Shown here: one piece after another, positions 1-13,569 of the stretch
How positions within the stretch are numbered: position 1 is the first letter of the stretch
How the letters are laid out: each line of letters starts with the position of its first letter
Assembly (NCBI GenBank): GCA_021229015.1
Contig: CM037794.1
Span: 39,520,325 to 39,584,324 of the forward strand
Source of the DNA: Solen grandis
Taxonomy: Eukaryota; Mollusca; Bivalvia; Adapedonta; Solenidae
Direction of reading: 5' to 3'
Length of the DNA: 64,000 nucleotides
Translations under genes and position numbers: made by a program
Notes under the pieces: model-generated
Seen by the model: only the letters and a program-made list of their open reading frames with translations
Databases searched by the model: none
What the model was told of the DNA's origin: nothing

Positions 1-627
1 TATAATATATATCAACTAATAGTCATGTATTTAAATATTTTGTAAAACAGAAATGTTGAAAATGCATTTCTAACCAAGTTAGGAATTTAAATATTACTTA
101 TCCCTAAGGATTGTGGATGGAAAATAGCCAGAAAAGCTTCATGGCTGAATAAATTGGACCACATCATAAATTCTTCTGCATCGGCCAAGAAGTCATCATT
201 AAATGTAATTAATAAATGTGAAAAATAAGAAAATGGAATTAGAAAACATGCCATCTGTTACTGCACAAGCTCCTGAGAGTGCCATTCTAACTACAGGCAA
301 AACAGCCTTATGGAGAAAACTGTCTCTATAAATTTTCAGGCATGTCACTTTAACAGACTTCAAAGAAATTGGAAAATGAATTGCTATTCCCGCTGGCGGA
401 ACAAAAACTTCATTAGTCACTTCTGATTGCAAAATGAACAAATTCAGGTCATATAAAACCATCAATAATTGATGCTTGAAACTGCGCCCTAACTTGTTCA
501 ATAATTAACATGTACATGCTTGATTTCCACCCAACAATACTTGGCACTTAATAATTCTTCAAATGTTAAAACCATAGGAACACATACAAACTTTATTGTT
601 TGACACTATACATAATTTAATGATTTT

Positions 628-930
628 GTTTATTTGTCTAACTTCCCACTGACAGTATTTCAGTCATTTGGAGAATATGTCTACTTGAGACAGATATAGT
701 GCTGCCACACTGTAGCATCACGCTGTAGACATGTGGCATGATATCACACCCTTTCACATTATCCTGACACTGGGCCAACCTGTCCTGGAACTACCCTTAC
801 ATGCTGAGTGCCAAGCAAGGGAGCTATTACCAGTACCATTTTTTATGACTTTGATATAACGCTGCTGGGGATTGAACCCACAACCTCCAGATTCGGAGTG
901 GACGCTCTAACCACTTGGCCACGGGGACGG
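628..930 (-). repeat. tRNA-headed SINE (family S), complete copy
   Basis: On the minus strand it begins with a tRNA-like head: A-box-like TGGCCAAGTGGTTAGAGCG and B box GGTTCAATCCC. A body of about 200 bp with a conserved tagtgctgccacactg-type core follows. No intact tRNA gene is implied. Confidence 0.82.
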
Positions 931-1555
931 TATTTTAATTAAATGACTAAGTTAAAAAAATCATTCCATAATGACTAAGAATATTTGTTAAGAAATGAGA
1001 CACTGAGGTATTTTTATAAGAAAACGAGATTGATGAAATACATCTTCAAGTATTTATTTGTTACTCAAGGCTAAGTATCGGTGTTGAATAAGCCAGGCAT
1101 ATACGTCCTAAGTAGCAGTTATACACAGTCTAATGACTTCAGCACAAATAACATCTGTTGTTCTAGTAAAAAAAAAATCTTTGGCTGAAGTTTCTTCTTC
1201 AGTTGCTAATGGAATAAGAACTCTACCTGACATGTAATTACTTATTAAGTGACATAAAATGATGAAAATGGGGCATAATTAAAACAAGCATTGTTCTACT
1301 TGACATAAACACTTTCCCATACTTTGAGAACCACAGTTCGAGCCCCAGTTTGGTCACTCCAATTTTTCATGCAAGGATGCCTTCAAGGTCAATGAGTCTA
1401 CACCCCTGGGGTCTTTCCTCATTTCACAAAAAATTTAAAATTATTAATTATTTTGCATAATTCAAGTACTTTATAGTTTCATAAATTCAGATTTAAACAT
1501 TTCCTCATTTTGTTAATTTCAATAACCATTATTTACCATACTAAATATCTTATTC

Positions 1556-1790
1556 TTGTTTGTTGGGTTTAACGTCCCATCGACAGTATTTCAGTCATTT
1601 GGAGACGATGTCTACTTGAGACAGATATAGTGCTGCCACACTGCAGTATCACACCGTAGACATGTGGCATGATACCACACCCAGTCACATTATCCTGACA
1701 CTTGGCCAACCAGTCCTGCAACTACCCTTATATGCTGAGTGCAAAGCAAGGGAGCTATACTAGTACCATTTTTTTTCAACTTTGATAATC
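1556..1790 (-). repeat. SINE family S, 5'-truncated
   Basis: Body and 3' tail (tgtttgttgggtttaacgtc read on plus) are present. The tRNA-like head is missing. Confidence 0.82.
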
Positions 1791-1976
1791 TTATTCTTCA
1801 TTTCAGACTTTACTATTAGTTGTTAATCGGTATGCTAAACCTTATTGACTGAATAGCGAAAAGTGCAGACCATAATCAGACTGCATGGATGTACAGTATG
1901 ATCCTGGTCTGCACTGGCCACAAATTCAGTTGCAAGTGCCCACAGCACTGTAAGGGTTTACTAATGAAGATTATAC

Positions 1977-2565
1977 CTTCTTGTAAAACTGCAGAATCTG
2001 AGGAATCTTCATCTTATTGTGGACAAACAGGTCGTATGCTGCGCACACCCCGATGACCGTCACTCCTTGCTCCTTCGTCAGCATGCTTGCTGTGGTTAGA
2101 ACAGCCGTGCCTACAAAATACACAAATCTTCCCAACCCACCGGGGTCAATGGATTTGGAATCCCTTACATATACATACTGTATGTAACATAGCACTGCTA
2201 GAATAAAGAACAGACATGCACCGACGTCTGCACGTCCTACCACTCCTGCAACAGCCTCTGTATGAACCGGATGGGACGCAAACACTAATCCCGACACCAG
2301 CGTTGGAAATGTATGCTTTAAAAATATCCTTGACATTTTTGTATATAGTATTGTCACTATGGAATGTAATAAAACGTTGCCAAGGTGATATCCCCACGGG
2401 TTGAGCTCCCCGAGATAATAGTTGAGCCGGAATGAGAGAACGCACAGAGGCCTATAGGACTTGTGTGAACCGGAATGTGTGAGTGGCGTGCCCCAGAAGT
2501 CATCATACAGGATATTGATGATGGGTGTCTTCGGCAACAAGTCCTGGTTCTTCTGAACTGCCCGA
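1977..2565 (-). CDS. TMTC2: TMTC2-like protein, exon 2 (partial gene)
   Basis: Internal coding exon of 589 bp for a transmembrane/TPR protein of the TMTC family. These are ER multipass proteins linked to O-mannosylation of cadherins, and TMTC2 also to ER calcium handling (family knowledge). The translation contains family-conserved stretches: NQDLLP, DFWGT-LTHSGSHKSYRPL, LNPWGYHLGN, ASHPVHTEAVAGVVGRADVG and LTKEQGVTV. These match vertebrate TMTC2 as I remember it better than TMTC1, 3 or 4. Hydrophobic segments follow the LNPWGYH motif, overlap the HPVHTEA region and precede KEQGV. The acceptor is ...tgcatttcag at 2567-2566 and the donor is GTATAA at 1976-1971. The exon begins with the third base of a split Ser codon and ends on a codon boundary. 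The C-terminal TPR part is not in this window. Confidence is high for TMTC and good for TMTC2. Confidence 0.93.
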
Positions 2566-4237
2566 CTGAAATGCATAAGAACAACAATGTTAAAATTGAA
2601 ATATGGCACTAAAACAATGGATTTGTGGTGCAGAGACTGTAGAATATGAGCTACCAGCTGGTAAAACTGAACAATGCAGCAGTCAACACTAACAGTGTCC
2701 CAAGATCCAGAGGGCACCAAAAATTGGGAATAGACTCCAGAATTGACATGCCAGGGATTCTAACACCTCGAGGGGTGAGAACGAAACTAGGCTAAGTGCT
2801 TATATATGTATTTGCTCTCACCCTTCGACTTACTTTTCGATAAAAAGTAAATGAACAGCCATATTAAATTTTGTTTAAACCAATGTAACCTTCTTCATAA
2901 AACGTTCTTATTAGTAACGTACCCTCTTTGATAAATTGCAACTTTTCAAAGCAATATGGTTGTGTAAAGAAAACCATATTATAATATCTGAGTTATGTTA
3001 AAGGGACTCCTTATTTTCAGAAGGGACTCCTCAATTTCAAACCAGGTGTTCCTTCGGGATACCTGGCTAAAATGTTAGTGTTAAACGCTACATTGTATGT
3101 GCAAACAGAAGAGACCAGCCAGTAACCCAGATCTAGGGCTGTCTGATCTGGGTCAGCTCAGTGTTTTCTATGGCGTCAAAACACAATAGATGAAGCAAAG
3201 GGTTAAGAAGAGTATAGAAGCAAACTATGTTGAAATTCATCAAACGGTTATCTTCAAATGTACAATTTCTCAGCTAATTTTTAGGTATATTACATCATTC
3301 TGTAAACAAATCAATCCAAAGCTTTCTGAAAACATCTTCAAATCATTAAAATAAATGAATTCCTGATATCAAATCTGTATTATTTAATCCATACAATAGA
3401 AATTATTTGCTTTTCTGCTTTTTTCTTCTTTCTTTTTCCATTTAAAATATGGGAAAAACTTGGCAGAAATGCAGATTCAAATAGATCACTATCACAATAT
3501 TATCTCCCTTTATAAGAAAGACATTAACCTCTAGGTGGACTTCACTTTTATGCAAGTTTTCACAATAATGCCTCTACAAAGACGGCCCTGAGTGCGAGGC
3601 TCGAAAAACTGGCTCAATTAAAGAAAATCTTTTCTTCTGAATTTGTATTTCGTTGTAATTATGCTGCACCAACAACAAGATCAAGATAAATATCAGTGAC
3701 CCATTGTTCACAAGGTGACTCTTTTATTTTCATATAATGGCACACTGCACCAAGTCACATTTAAACATATTTAAAAGGAGAAAAAAACTACTTTTGCTAA
3801 TTTGTGAACAAATCAGAAATTGAAGATTTGGCTGAATCCCAAATATAAAATACCAGGGAAAAACTTAACCCTAATATGGCCCTTATAAATATTCATATAT
3901 TAATTTATGAATTTATGAATATTATTTGCCTGAGAAAAACATTTAAGGATCTTTCTTTGCTGTGCAGACTGAGTAGGATTCAGTCTTGGTCAGTGCTCTG
4001 TTTGTTATTCTAGGCATCATGTCTAAAAGAAGTACAGGATTTTTTGTCATTTTGTTGTATGTATGTGTATGTGTGTGTGTCTTATGTTTGTTTTAATAAG
4101 GCAACAAAGAGTTAAACTCTACTGCAAGAGGAGGTGAAAATATTAGCCAACAAACACACAATTTTACATACTTAAACATTTTAACCCATAGGTCTATGAT
4201 TTATGGAATTATTTATGAAATTTTGATTTATTCCTTT

Positions 4238-4360
4238 TTTTTACCCTTTACCTCATATTGATTCATTTTGACACATTGGCAAACAGAGCTGACCCAGATC
4301 TGAGACATTTCCTTTCTTATCAGAGTCTCCTCTATTTGCTCATACAACATTGTTTCATAT
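4238..4360. mobile_element. Truncated MITE, family 2
   Basis: Carries the family-2 core (accctttacctcatattgat; ggcaaacagagctgacccag; gagtctcctctatttgctca). It ends abruptly just before the family-1 MITE at 4380. More decayed relatives seem present at 3085-3210, 3960-4030, 18060-18175 and 24850-25110. Confidence 0.5.
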
Positions 4361-4379
4361 ACTATTCAAGTTCAATTAA

Positions 4380-4615
4380 TTAACCCTTTCCCTCATAGAG
4401 GAACCATGAAAAGACCTATGCGAACAACATAAAACCAGATCAGCCTGCGAGTAACTCGCAGGCTGATCAGGTTTTATGCTGTTCGCTGCTCCTCAGTGGT
4501 CTGGAAATGAGGATTTTGTAATTAAATTTAGTAAGGTTTAACTGTGGTTTCTGCAGATCAGGCTTTATGTGGTACCTATTGAGTGTGTCAAAATGAGTCT
4601 ATATGAGGGAATTAA
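4380..4615 (+). mobile_element. TTAA-flanked foldback MITE, family 1, copy 1
   Basis: Starts TTAA-CCCTTTCCCTCATA and contains the central cagcctgcgag/ctcgcaggctg hairpin. The right end is eroded (gagggaattaa instead of gagggaaagggttaa). The TTAA target and terminal CCC suggest piggyBac-type mobilisation; this is an inference. I define this orientation as plus. Confidence 0.85.
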
Positions 4616-6056
4616 TTAATATTCATTGAGTCATACATTTGGACATGAATATTCAAGAAGGGGGTCTAATTAGTTATAGCTAGACCAGAAACTCTTGAAC
4701 ACATTTTTTTTTTTTTCACTTAAATTCCATCAATCCTGATTAATACTGTCAACTAACTTTCCCTATGGAAATATTATGGCTGCTTCGAAAAGGAGAAAAT
4801 AAAAATGTGAATTTTCAATTTCCTTTTTTGTTTTATCCGAAAATGAGACTTTTAGAGTGATGGTCTGTGAAAAGAATAATTACAAAAGAATGGTCTATTG
4901 GAATTTCTAAGCATTTCCTTGGAATGTGCAAAACAGACTATTAACAACACAGAAATAATTGTATTTTCAAGAAATTATCACTGTTTTTACCATTTCTAAT
5001 GGCAGGCTTTGAAATTAGAGGGAAAAAAAACACTAATAAACTTAATCAACTACTTTAACTATATTTTTTATCGGCGAACCATATTAACAGATTCTTTCGC
5101 TGAAACGTAAGAAGATGGAATACCAATGACATTCCTATGATTAAAAGTTTTATGTTCCATTTTGCTAATTAAAGTACAGAATATATTCTCACAACAATGT
5201 ACCATTATAATACTTACTAAATGTATGTCTGAATACTGAATTAAAACGAGTTGTGGAGACTCCACAAAAACCAGGTTTTCTAGGTTTGACCTTAACCTTT
5301 GAGCTAGAACCCCAAGTCACGTGCCTTCACACAATATGATTATGATAAATAAATATATCAACTTATTTTAAAAGTATCTCATTTTTAGGTTAGTCTTGAT
5401 AATTCAACTGAATCCAAGCCTCAGTCCACCCAGATGTGCATGCATCAACTTTTACCTATCTAAAAACTTTTTTTTTGTCTTTTTTTTTTTGTCATTGAAT
5501 GACAAAAAAAAAAAAAAAAAGAAAAGAAAAAAATTTTGGATAGAAAACGGTAAACAAAAATATTCCCTTTTTGTATTCATAGATACACATTGTCTATAAT
5601 TTGATGATTTTCCTTTTATTCATCAAATATAAATCTCAATAACATGTATTTATGATGATTTAATCGCCCTACCTAATCATATTTTATACCACCCCAATAA
5701 ACAGCTGCTAGTTATACTGAAAGTGATTTATGCCATTGCTGCTAAATCTGTACTCACAAAATGAAACCTCATAATTAACTAGTGCTAATGATGAATACCC
5801 TCCACACTGCACTTTCCTACTTCCGGAATGAAGACCAATTACCTCCCCTTGGAAAAGCCCCCCAACAACCATCTCAATATAGAGTACCATCTCTGTAAAG
5901 TCTCCTTTAAATGCATCAAATAGTAGAGCTGTGCATTGTATTGATGCACTGACAGATTGGTTCCTGTACACCGGCCCACCCCGAACTTTGCAGGGGACAG
6001 TACTAATAACAGTTCACTAAGAAAGGTCACGGTCATACAGCATAGAAAGAGAAAAA

Positions 6057-6083
6057 ACACACACACACACACACACACACACA
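6057..6083. repeat. (AC)n microsatellite
   Basis: About 13 uninterrupted AC units. Confidence 0.95.
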
Positions 6084-6567
6084 TTCAATTCAAATTAATA
6101 TATGTTGCACATAAGTCAAGGTCATTCTTAATTTACTCTTATTTATAAAAAAAATACATATACAGAAAAAAATTCAATATCAAGTAAACCCTAAGTAAGT
6201 CCTGCATTTTTTTAAGGCTTTGTTTTTAATTATGGTACAGTTAAATGGTGCTAGATTGCAGTTTAGGAGAGATTATCAATCTTTACTTTTTTTTTTCTTC
6301 AGAAATTTAGCAATGGTGAAGGTCATCTGCTCAGAAACAGGAAACAGGGATTAAAATACGCACATGACTGCAAGTCCCCATACTGTTCAAAAGCTCCTCA
6401 GACTCGATTAAATTTGTTAGTTTAGATATTTTGACAAGTTAATTCATCCAGATTGGGAAAGTAATGACTGAACAGGATGTTACACGGATGCAAGGTAACA
6501 CATGTATCTTTTAGCTGGGTGTCTCATTACAATTACATGAAATGTGAGTATCAAAAGAAAGAAAAAT

Positions 6568-6830
6568 TATTTGTTTGTTTGTTGGGTTTAATTGCCCACC
6601 AGCAGTATTCATTATAGGAGATTATCATGTCTACTTGTGATAGATATAGTGCATGTGGCATGGAACCAAACCCTATTCACATTATCCCAACACCAGGCCA
6701 ACCAGTCTGGGACTTCCCTATATACCAGTACCAATTTTAATGACTTCAGTATGTCGCCAATCAAACCCATAACCTCCTATCTTATGGTGCACACTCTTAT
6801 TCAACCCCTTAGCCTCTGAGGATGGTGCTT
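6568..6830 (-). repeat. SINE family S
   Basis: Tail (ttgtttgtttgttgggttta), shortened body and decayed tRNA-like head, in that plus-strand order. Confidence 0.8.
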
Positions 6831-6929
6831 TCAATTGAAACTAAAGCTATCACTGAAAAAAAATAATATCTCCCCCAATAAATGTACATGTATAGTCAGA
6901 AAAGATTGATAACACAACAGAGATCTGTC

Positions 6930-7154
6930 TTAACCCTTTCCCTCATATAGACTCATTTTGACGCACTGATCAGTAGGTACAAAGTACCACATAAAGCCTG
7001 ATCTGCAGAAAACCACAGTTAAACCTTACCAAATTTAATTACAAAATCCTCATTTCCAGACCACTGAGGAGCAGCGAACAGCATAAAACCTGATCTGGTT
7101 TTATGCTGTTCGCATAGGTCTTTTCATGGTGTCCTCTATGAGGGAAAGGGTTAA
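6930..7154 (-). mobile_element. TTAA-flanked foldback MITE, family 1, copy 2
   Basis: TTAA on both sides and complete termini (ccctttccctcata ... gagggaaaggg). The central hairpin is collapsed: aaaacctgatctggtttt with no cagcctgcgag stem. Confidence 0.9.
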
Positions 7155-7554
7155 AGTGGTTTTACCGCCTTTTACAGGTGGTTTTCCCTAGCCAAAAACT
7201 AACTTTATTTCATACAAAAAACTACCCTTTTTCACAATGAAATCATTCAAAAGAAAAAATTCATGGAATTTGAATCAAATTTGTGTTATTCTTATAAGTT
7301 AAATGTTATTGTTGATATAAATTTTCCTTGAACATTTATGCCACCTACAAATAGATAATTTTATTGTTAATTTAAAACAGTTTCATTATTTCATAACTTC
7401 CCAATGTTTTATTCATATTCCTAATTTTCCAAATAAGAAAACCACAAGTAGTAAAAAAAAAAAAATCTAAAAAAAAATAAAAAAATCACTGGACGCAACA
7501 GCTACAACAGAATGCAACATGCATGATCATGCATTTAAATTAGTAGTTGTTACT

Positions 7555-7770
7555 TACCATAGCTATGACAGTATCTCAGTCAGACAGAGATGATGTTAAG
7601 CTAATTCCTGATAAAAGAAGACCCCAAGTGCAAAAAGACACCTGGGTAGAACCGTCAACCCACAACCCTGACATTACTAGCCAGGCTTCCTGACATTTAA
7701 ATCTGAGTGACACCTGCAGGAATTGAACCTACAGCAATGACGGACTATGTAGTGCTCAGCGAGTTGATGC
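7555..7770 (-). repeat. V-SINE-like element
   Basis: Matches the 23605 copy in order: aagaccccaagtgc, cacctgggtagaaccgtcaa, agccaggcttcctgac, gcaggaattgaacctacagc. Confidence 0.7.
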
Positions 7771-8406
7771 CAATAATCATGAAGGCTTGCATTTAGCCCT
7801 ATACTTTGACTTATTTCAGTTAGTATGGGTAATAAACAAAGGATTCTCTTATGGCAGAGCAATTTGGTATCCTAAATTTGAAAGCTGAATTTCAGAAACG
7901 GTGATTGTTTGTCTTTTATTAATGTTTCATGCAGATACAAAGTATTTATCCCCCCTTTACCCTGTACCCATCGAAGTACAAATAATAGACGAAACAGTTA
8001 TATAGTTTCTATATCAATACCAAAAAAAGATATATAAAAAATAATTATGGATTTCAAACCAATAATTACCCTAAATATCAGTGGATGATTATCAAAAGCT
8101 TTGCAATTCCTACTCAACCGACTGCAACCTTACCTGTGGTTAAATACACTTTGTTAAGGGATGCCATTGAGATTCAAAAGTAACACATGATTAAATTGTA
8201 TTTCTACTTGAAGTACATTCTATCGCCACAGGACACTCCAGCGCTTTTTCAAATACTCAATGCATGTAATGCGATACGAAAAGTGCATTCTTTACAGTAT
8301 TAATTAGACGGATACTTGTTACTAATTAAAACAGCATGAAAATTTGGCAAAGATGAATGAAAGCACAGCAGTAACACAGGAGTGCATACTACACCACATG
8401 AAGACT

Positions 8407-8655
8407 TTAACCCTTTCCCTCACATAGACTCATTTTGACGCACTCAATAGGTACCACATAAAGCCTGATCTGCAGAAAACCACAGTTAAACCTTACCAGA
8501 TTTAATGATAAAGTCCTCATTTCCAGACCACTGAGGAGCAGCGAACAGCATAAAACCTGATCAGCCTGCGAGTTGCGAGTTACTCGCAGGCTGATCTGGT
8601 TTTATGTTGTTCGCATAGGTCTTTTCATGGTTTCCTCTATGAGGGAAAGGGTTAG
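8407..8655 (-). mobile_element. TTAA-flanked foldback MITE, family 1, copy 3
   Basis: Left TTAA intact, right TTAA mutated to TTAG. The central hairpin carries an extra gcgagtt repeat at its tip. Confidence 0.9.
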
Positions 8656-10504
8656 GTGATTTTTTTCTGAGCATGATGATAAATCTTTTGATTATGTAAC
8701 AGTCCCTTTTCATAGCTCAACAGGTATGCATTATATGGCTAAATGAAATAGGAAACTGACTTTCAAGGATATTTATTTCCATAGATACCGCTGAAGTTTC
8801 AAATCATTTAGACATCAATGGTGCATTATTTTGACTTTCATGCACTTTTTCGTCAAATAGTAACAATAACATGCATTAAATTCTATCAAGATTAATAGCT
8901 CTATCCATTCCTCTGACACTGGCTTTTAAGCTTCTTGATCATTATGCATCAAGTTTCACTGCAAACCCTGTCTAAAACTGAGACCTTTATAGAAGTTTTG
9001 CAAAAGACCTGCTTCGAAAAATTAATTGAACCAAAAGAACGGGTCCCTAGAGTGGCCCAAAATAATCCCAATTTGAGCAAATCCACCTACTTAGATAATG
9101 TGCTTGCATCCCCTTTCTGTAAACCAGAGTTCCTGGGTTTCTGGTTTCCTGCCTCATGACTAGAAATACGAGTTGGTGGTTGTGGGTCTAATTCCCTGTC
9201 CCATATTTGAGAGATTGTGAGTTTGATTTCTGGCCAAAGTTGTTACATGTGACTTAAAAATAGGTGTTCATGTGAAAACTTATGTTATCTGCTGCATAAC
9301 ACCTTACTCGCTAATTCATAATAATATATGTCTGTAATCAGCCCTCACTACCAGGGTAATGTCAAAAAATTAACCAAGAAAGAAAACATACCCATGGGTC
9401 GGTTTAAATTTACACAATATTATTTCTCAACCCCATCAATTGTTGAAATCACACCCATGCAAAAATAAACAGTTCTAGAGTAGATGCACAATTTACTTTA
9501 TCACAGGAACAAGATTCAATAATTTCATGATGTATACAAAAACATGCTCAAAATGTCCGCAAAACTTATAAAAAGTCAATGCTAACAATGGACAACTTTA
9601 ATTAGCAAATGTGACCTTTATGCTTTATCTATGCCAAGCTATGCAGCCAACACAAATATTGTACTGGCATAGCTTCTTTATTCATTCTGAAAACTTCTTC
9701 TGAAAGATATTGATAAATGATGCAAATGAGTCTTAAATGTAGATTTTACTCATTTTTTGAAGGCCATGACTTTCATATAATGTTTTGGTTTAAAAAAAAA
9801 ATACTTTCCTCTTTCTGGATATGACAAAAACATAAACAGATGAACTGATCACTGAAACCATTGAAATTATTTATCAAATTAAAATCAAACAGAAAGAAAT
9901 TTTTTTAACAAAATAATTCAGTAATTAGTTATCACTTTAATAATTATATAAGAACAGAACGATTGCCTACACACCGCCTCTAGATCTGCACCCGATTGCT
10001 TTCCTGATTTTTTTTCCCGCCCTACAGAAGACTGTTTAGTAAAAAAAAAAGTAAATAAAAAAAATAGTGGCCTTATATGAATAATGTCTTTCAAAATGTA
10101 ATAAGAAACTGATTTTCAATATTTATTATCGAGCACTTGATATCAGAACATAATTACTTTCCATACAATAGGCTATATAAAAAAACATGAATGCAGTTTT
10201 TTATAATGCTCAGTCCATTGATTGTCTGTTTCTTTTTAAAAGTACAGTACCCAGTCTGAATAAATTGTATGATTTTAAAATGACTGAATGTTAAACTTAA
10301 ATTGTTAAGAATCCTATTCAAATGGTTCATTTCAGATTTTTCACAAAGAATCATTTCAGGAACCCGGATTAAATACAGGTATCATTGTGGGAGGAGATAA
10401 AGATACAAAAAATCCCCTGGGTCAATTGAAACCCCATTCAGAACTGTTACACAGGTAAGTTGAATGAGGTACACAGTCAGGCAGTTATTTGAACCATCTG
10501 TTCA

Positions 10505-11710
10505 TGGTTTAGTTTTGTTGTACCATTGACAGACTTTCAGTCATTTCTGTTGCCTTATACTGAATATCACAAGGAGGTTGAGTTTCATGATACCACAACT
10601 AGTCACACTATCCTTGTCAAAAAGTGTCATGATGCCACAACCATTCACATTATTTTGATACCCAAGTGCTGAGATACAACATGTCACATTATCCTGAATT
10701 AAGTGTCAATGCATGATACCACAACTAGTTACATTATCATGATACCCAAACATCATGATACCACAAATAGTTATATTATCATGATACCCAATTATCATGA
10801 TACCACAAATAGTTACATAATCATGATATCCAAACATCATAATACCACAAATAGTTACATTATCATGATACCCAAACATCATGATACCACAAATAGTTAC
10901 ATTATCATGATACCCAAACATCATGATACCACAAATAGTTACATTATCATGATATCCAATTATCATGATACCACAAATAGTTACATTATCATGATATCCA
11001 AACATCATAATACCACAAATAGTTACATTATCATGATACCCAAACATCATGATACCACAAATAGTTACATTATCATGATACCCAAACATCATGATACCAC
11101 AAATAGTTACATTATCATGATATCCAATTATCATGATACCACAAATAGTTACATTATCATGATATCCAAACATCATAACACCACAACTAATTACATTATC
11201 ATGATACCCAAATATCATGATATCCAAACATCATAACACCACAACTAATTACATTATCATGATACCCAAATATCATGATACCACAAATAGTTATATTATC
11301 ATGATATCCAATTATCATGATACTACAAACAGTTACATAATAATGATACCCAAATATCATGATACCACAACTAGTTACATAATCATGATACCCAAATATC
11401 ATGATACCACAAATAGTTACATAATCATGATACCCAAATATCATGATACCACAACCAATACCTTTATCTAGTGACTCCCAGCCAAGTTTGAATAAAACCA
11501 CAACCTGTCATTATGTTGATACCATTTAGTGTCATGATACAACATTATTCTAACATCTAGCAAAACTGACCTGTCAAATTTAACTCTAATATGCGACACC
11601 AGACAAGGGAACTATTTACAATGGTGTTATGTCACAGCTGGATATTAAAACCACAAACAAAATCAATCAAATCTAGTCTCAGGGTGGACACTCAAGCCCC
11701 TGCAGCCACA
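10505..11710 (-). repeat. SINE family S expanded by an internal minisatellite
   Basis: 10505-10700 matches the SINE 3' body (cattgacagactttcagtca; gataccacaactagtcacac). 11500-11710 matches the 5' body and head (gacaccagacaagggaacta; tcagggtggacactcaagcc). Between them is the 42-bp array at 10703-11460, whose unit is itself the SINE segment catgataccacaccc-agtcacattatcctgacac. Confidence 0.75.
10703..11460. repeat. 42-bp minisatellite, about 18 units
   Basis: Unit: atgataccacaaatagttac followed by attatcatgatacccaaacatc. Because 42 is a multiple of 3, frames stay open on both strands with a 14-residue repeat; this is not evidence of coding. Variants recur in a four-unit (168-bp) order at 10830-11170. 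A 58-bp local duplication at 11167-11282 breaks the frame. Confidence 0.92.
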
Positions 11711-11984
11711 GAAACTGTAAGCACACAAGTAAACATTTATATATTTGAAAGTACATAACAGACTTGTTTTAAAGCTGTAAATCAATTGCCACACAATACA
11801 TGTAATAAATTGATTACTAAATGTCACTAGAAATTTTGTATTTGCCATTTCCAAATTTTCTCCCTCAGGGACAATTTCGAAAATGCCTCTGCTTAACACA
11901 GCCAAATGTTTTCAACGGCAGATTCTTATAGTTCTGAATTTCCTAATTTTATTTCAGTGTGTAAATCTTAACAGAAACTTAATC

Positions 11985-12130
11985 ATTTGAGGGTTTGACT
12001 CCCGGAAGGGTGACACAATTTTTCTTGTACAGGAGCCTTCCGGCTCACTTGCGGTAGGTCAGTGGTTCTACCAGGGTGGCTCTACTCAGGATCTCAGGTC
12101 TTCTACATGTAACTTAAAGACGTACGTTGT
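11985..12130 (+). repeat. V-SINE-like fragment, plus orientation
   Basis: Body words in plus orientation: gagccttccggctcacttgc, ggtcagtggttctaccaggg, tctcaggtcttctac. It is the only clearly plus-oriented SINE copy in the window. Confidence 0.65.
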
Positions 12131-13569
12131 GATAAGATTGAAAATTATACTAGCTGTCACAGAAATTGCTATTTCCAGCATGACAAAAACAGAAATGATT
12201 CATCCACAGTTATTTCGTGTTTCAACGAGACAACCCCACTTAACCTTAAATATCCACCTCTTGATATATATTGCTATAAAACACATTTACAAGGCTACAT
12301 AAAGTACAATTATCCCATTATATCTAAGGACAAACTCTCAATCAAAAGTCCAATCCAGAAAGCAATGGCAAGCAAGTTTATAGGGTAAATCATCATTTTT
12401 CAGTGACATAAAACAGTATATTTTAACTCAATTTCATGAGTGCATGTGTACATTCATGGATTAAATTTATGCTACAGAAAACCTTATGTCTATCAGATTT
12501 TAAAATGATGATTTTTTTTTTGTGGGAATAATAATCCTATAATACCACATTCACAAAATCCACGAAAATTATTTCCCCTTGAAAATTATTGATTCTATAA
12601 GGATCAAAAGGATCATAAAGTTTGAAGGGGGCTTCATGTTGTATTACAAAGTCCTGTAATGAACTGCTTGTCTTGTTAAAATTTTACCTCTCCTTACCAT
12701 ATCTTTTAAGGGCCCATAAAGTTCGCCAGATCAAGTCTAGAGTAAACCCTGCAGTCATAAACGAAATCACCCCTGTTCATAAAGGATGGATATTCATAAT
12801 CGATATTAACACAAGTGATTGCTCAGTGACAAAACAAATAGATGAAACAGACTGCAAGTCCTGTCGTGAGCACCGGAGGGAAACATTAAACACTAAATAC
12901 CCCATCGTTGACTATAATGTGAAGTATGAATGGTCCAGTGGACATTTCCACTCTCAACTCTACCTGTGTCACTATGTGTACGTTTAGTATGTTCAGGTAT
13001 GCATACAAATCTAAATAATCATATACTGAGAGAAAAAGTGAAATTAATGCAGAGTAATAAAAAAAAAAAGATATATTAACCTCAGTACAGAAACAAAAAG
13101 AAAATTACCATCTGACTGTTGTTAGTGTCACTGTACCTGTGACCAGGGATTTCCATGATGTACAAAAGTTTTCATCCCCATATTGTCTAAATGACCCCTA
13201 AATGTCTCAAAATTTGTCTCTTTCCCTGTACATAACAAAGGGCAACTGGACCCCTTTTTTTCTAAATGACCCCAGATATTTCAAAACTTATACAATAATA
13301 CATGCATACATTCCTCCAAACACCATAAATACGTTTACTGTTTATGCTGTGTTTCTCTGTCCCTTTAATATATATATGTATGGTCTGAAGTTAATTTAAG
13401 TTTCCATAAAGTGTTTGGTTCGTAGATAAATTACTTTATTAATGCCTCAATAAATCCCATCTTTAATGCAGGTATATGTATAATTAGCAGTTTGTATGTT
13501 TGCTTGTGTTTAACCATCTCACTGACATTAATGCAGACCTTTTTTTCATGAGACAAGTAAAGTGTAACC

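Larger units (their letters stand above)
1..1976 (-). other. TMTC2: TMTC2 intron 2 (5' part)
   Basis: Sequence downstream of TMTC2 exon 2 in gene orientation. It holds two SINE copies (628-930 and 1556-1790) and a possible SINE scrap around 1325-1430. I see no further TMTC2 exon. The open frame at 199-501 on the minus strand has no recognisable domain or convincing splice sites. Confidence 0.7.

Noticed and set aside
199..501. TMTC2 exon 3 candidate on minus
   Set aside because: The translation does not resemble TMTC2 downstream of exon 2, and no matching splice sites are visible.
10703..11236. 177- and 173-residue open frames on opposite strands
   Set aside because: Both are by-products of a 42-bp tandem repeat without stops. 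Unit number, not coding, keeps them open.
10703..11460. CRISPR-like array
   Set aside because: Units are contiguous with no unique spacers, and the setting is a eukaryotic intron.
12622..12987. 121-residue open frame on plus
   Set aside because: No recognisable domain, no convincing splice sites or start context, and it lies in an otherwise decayed intronic stretch.
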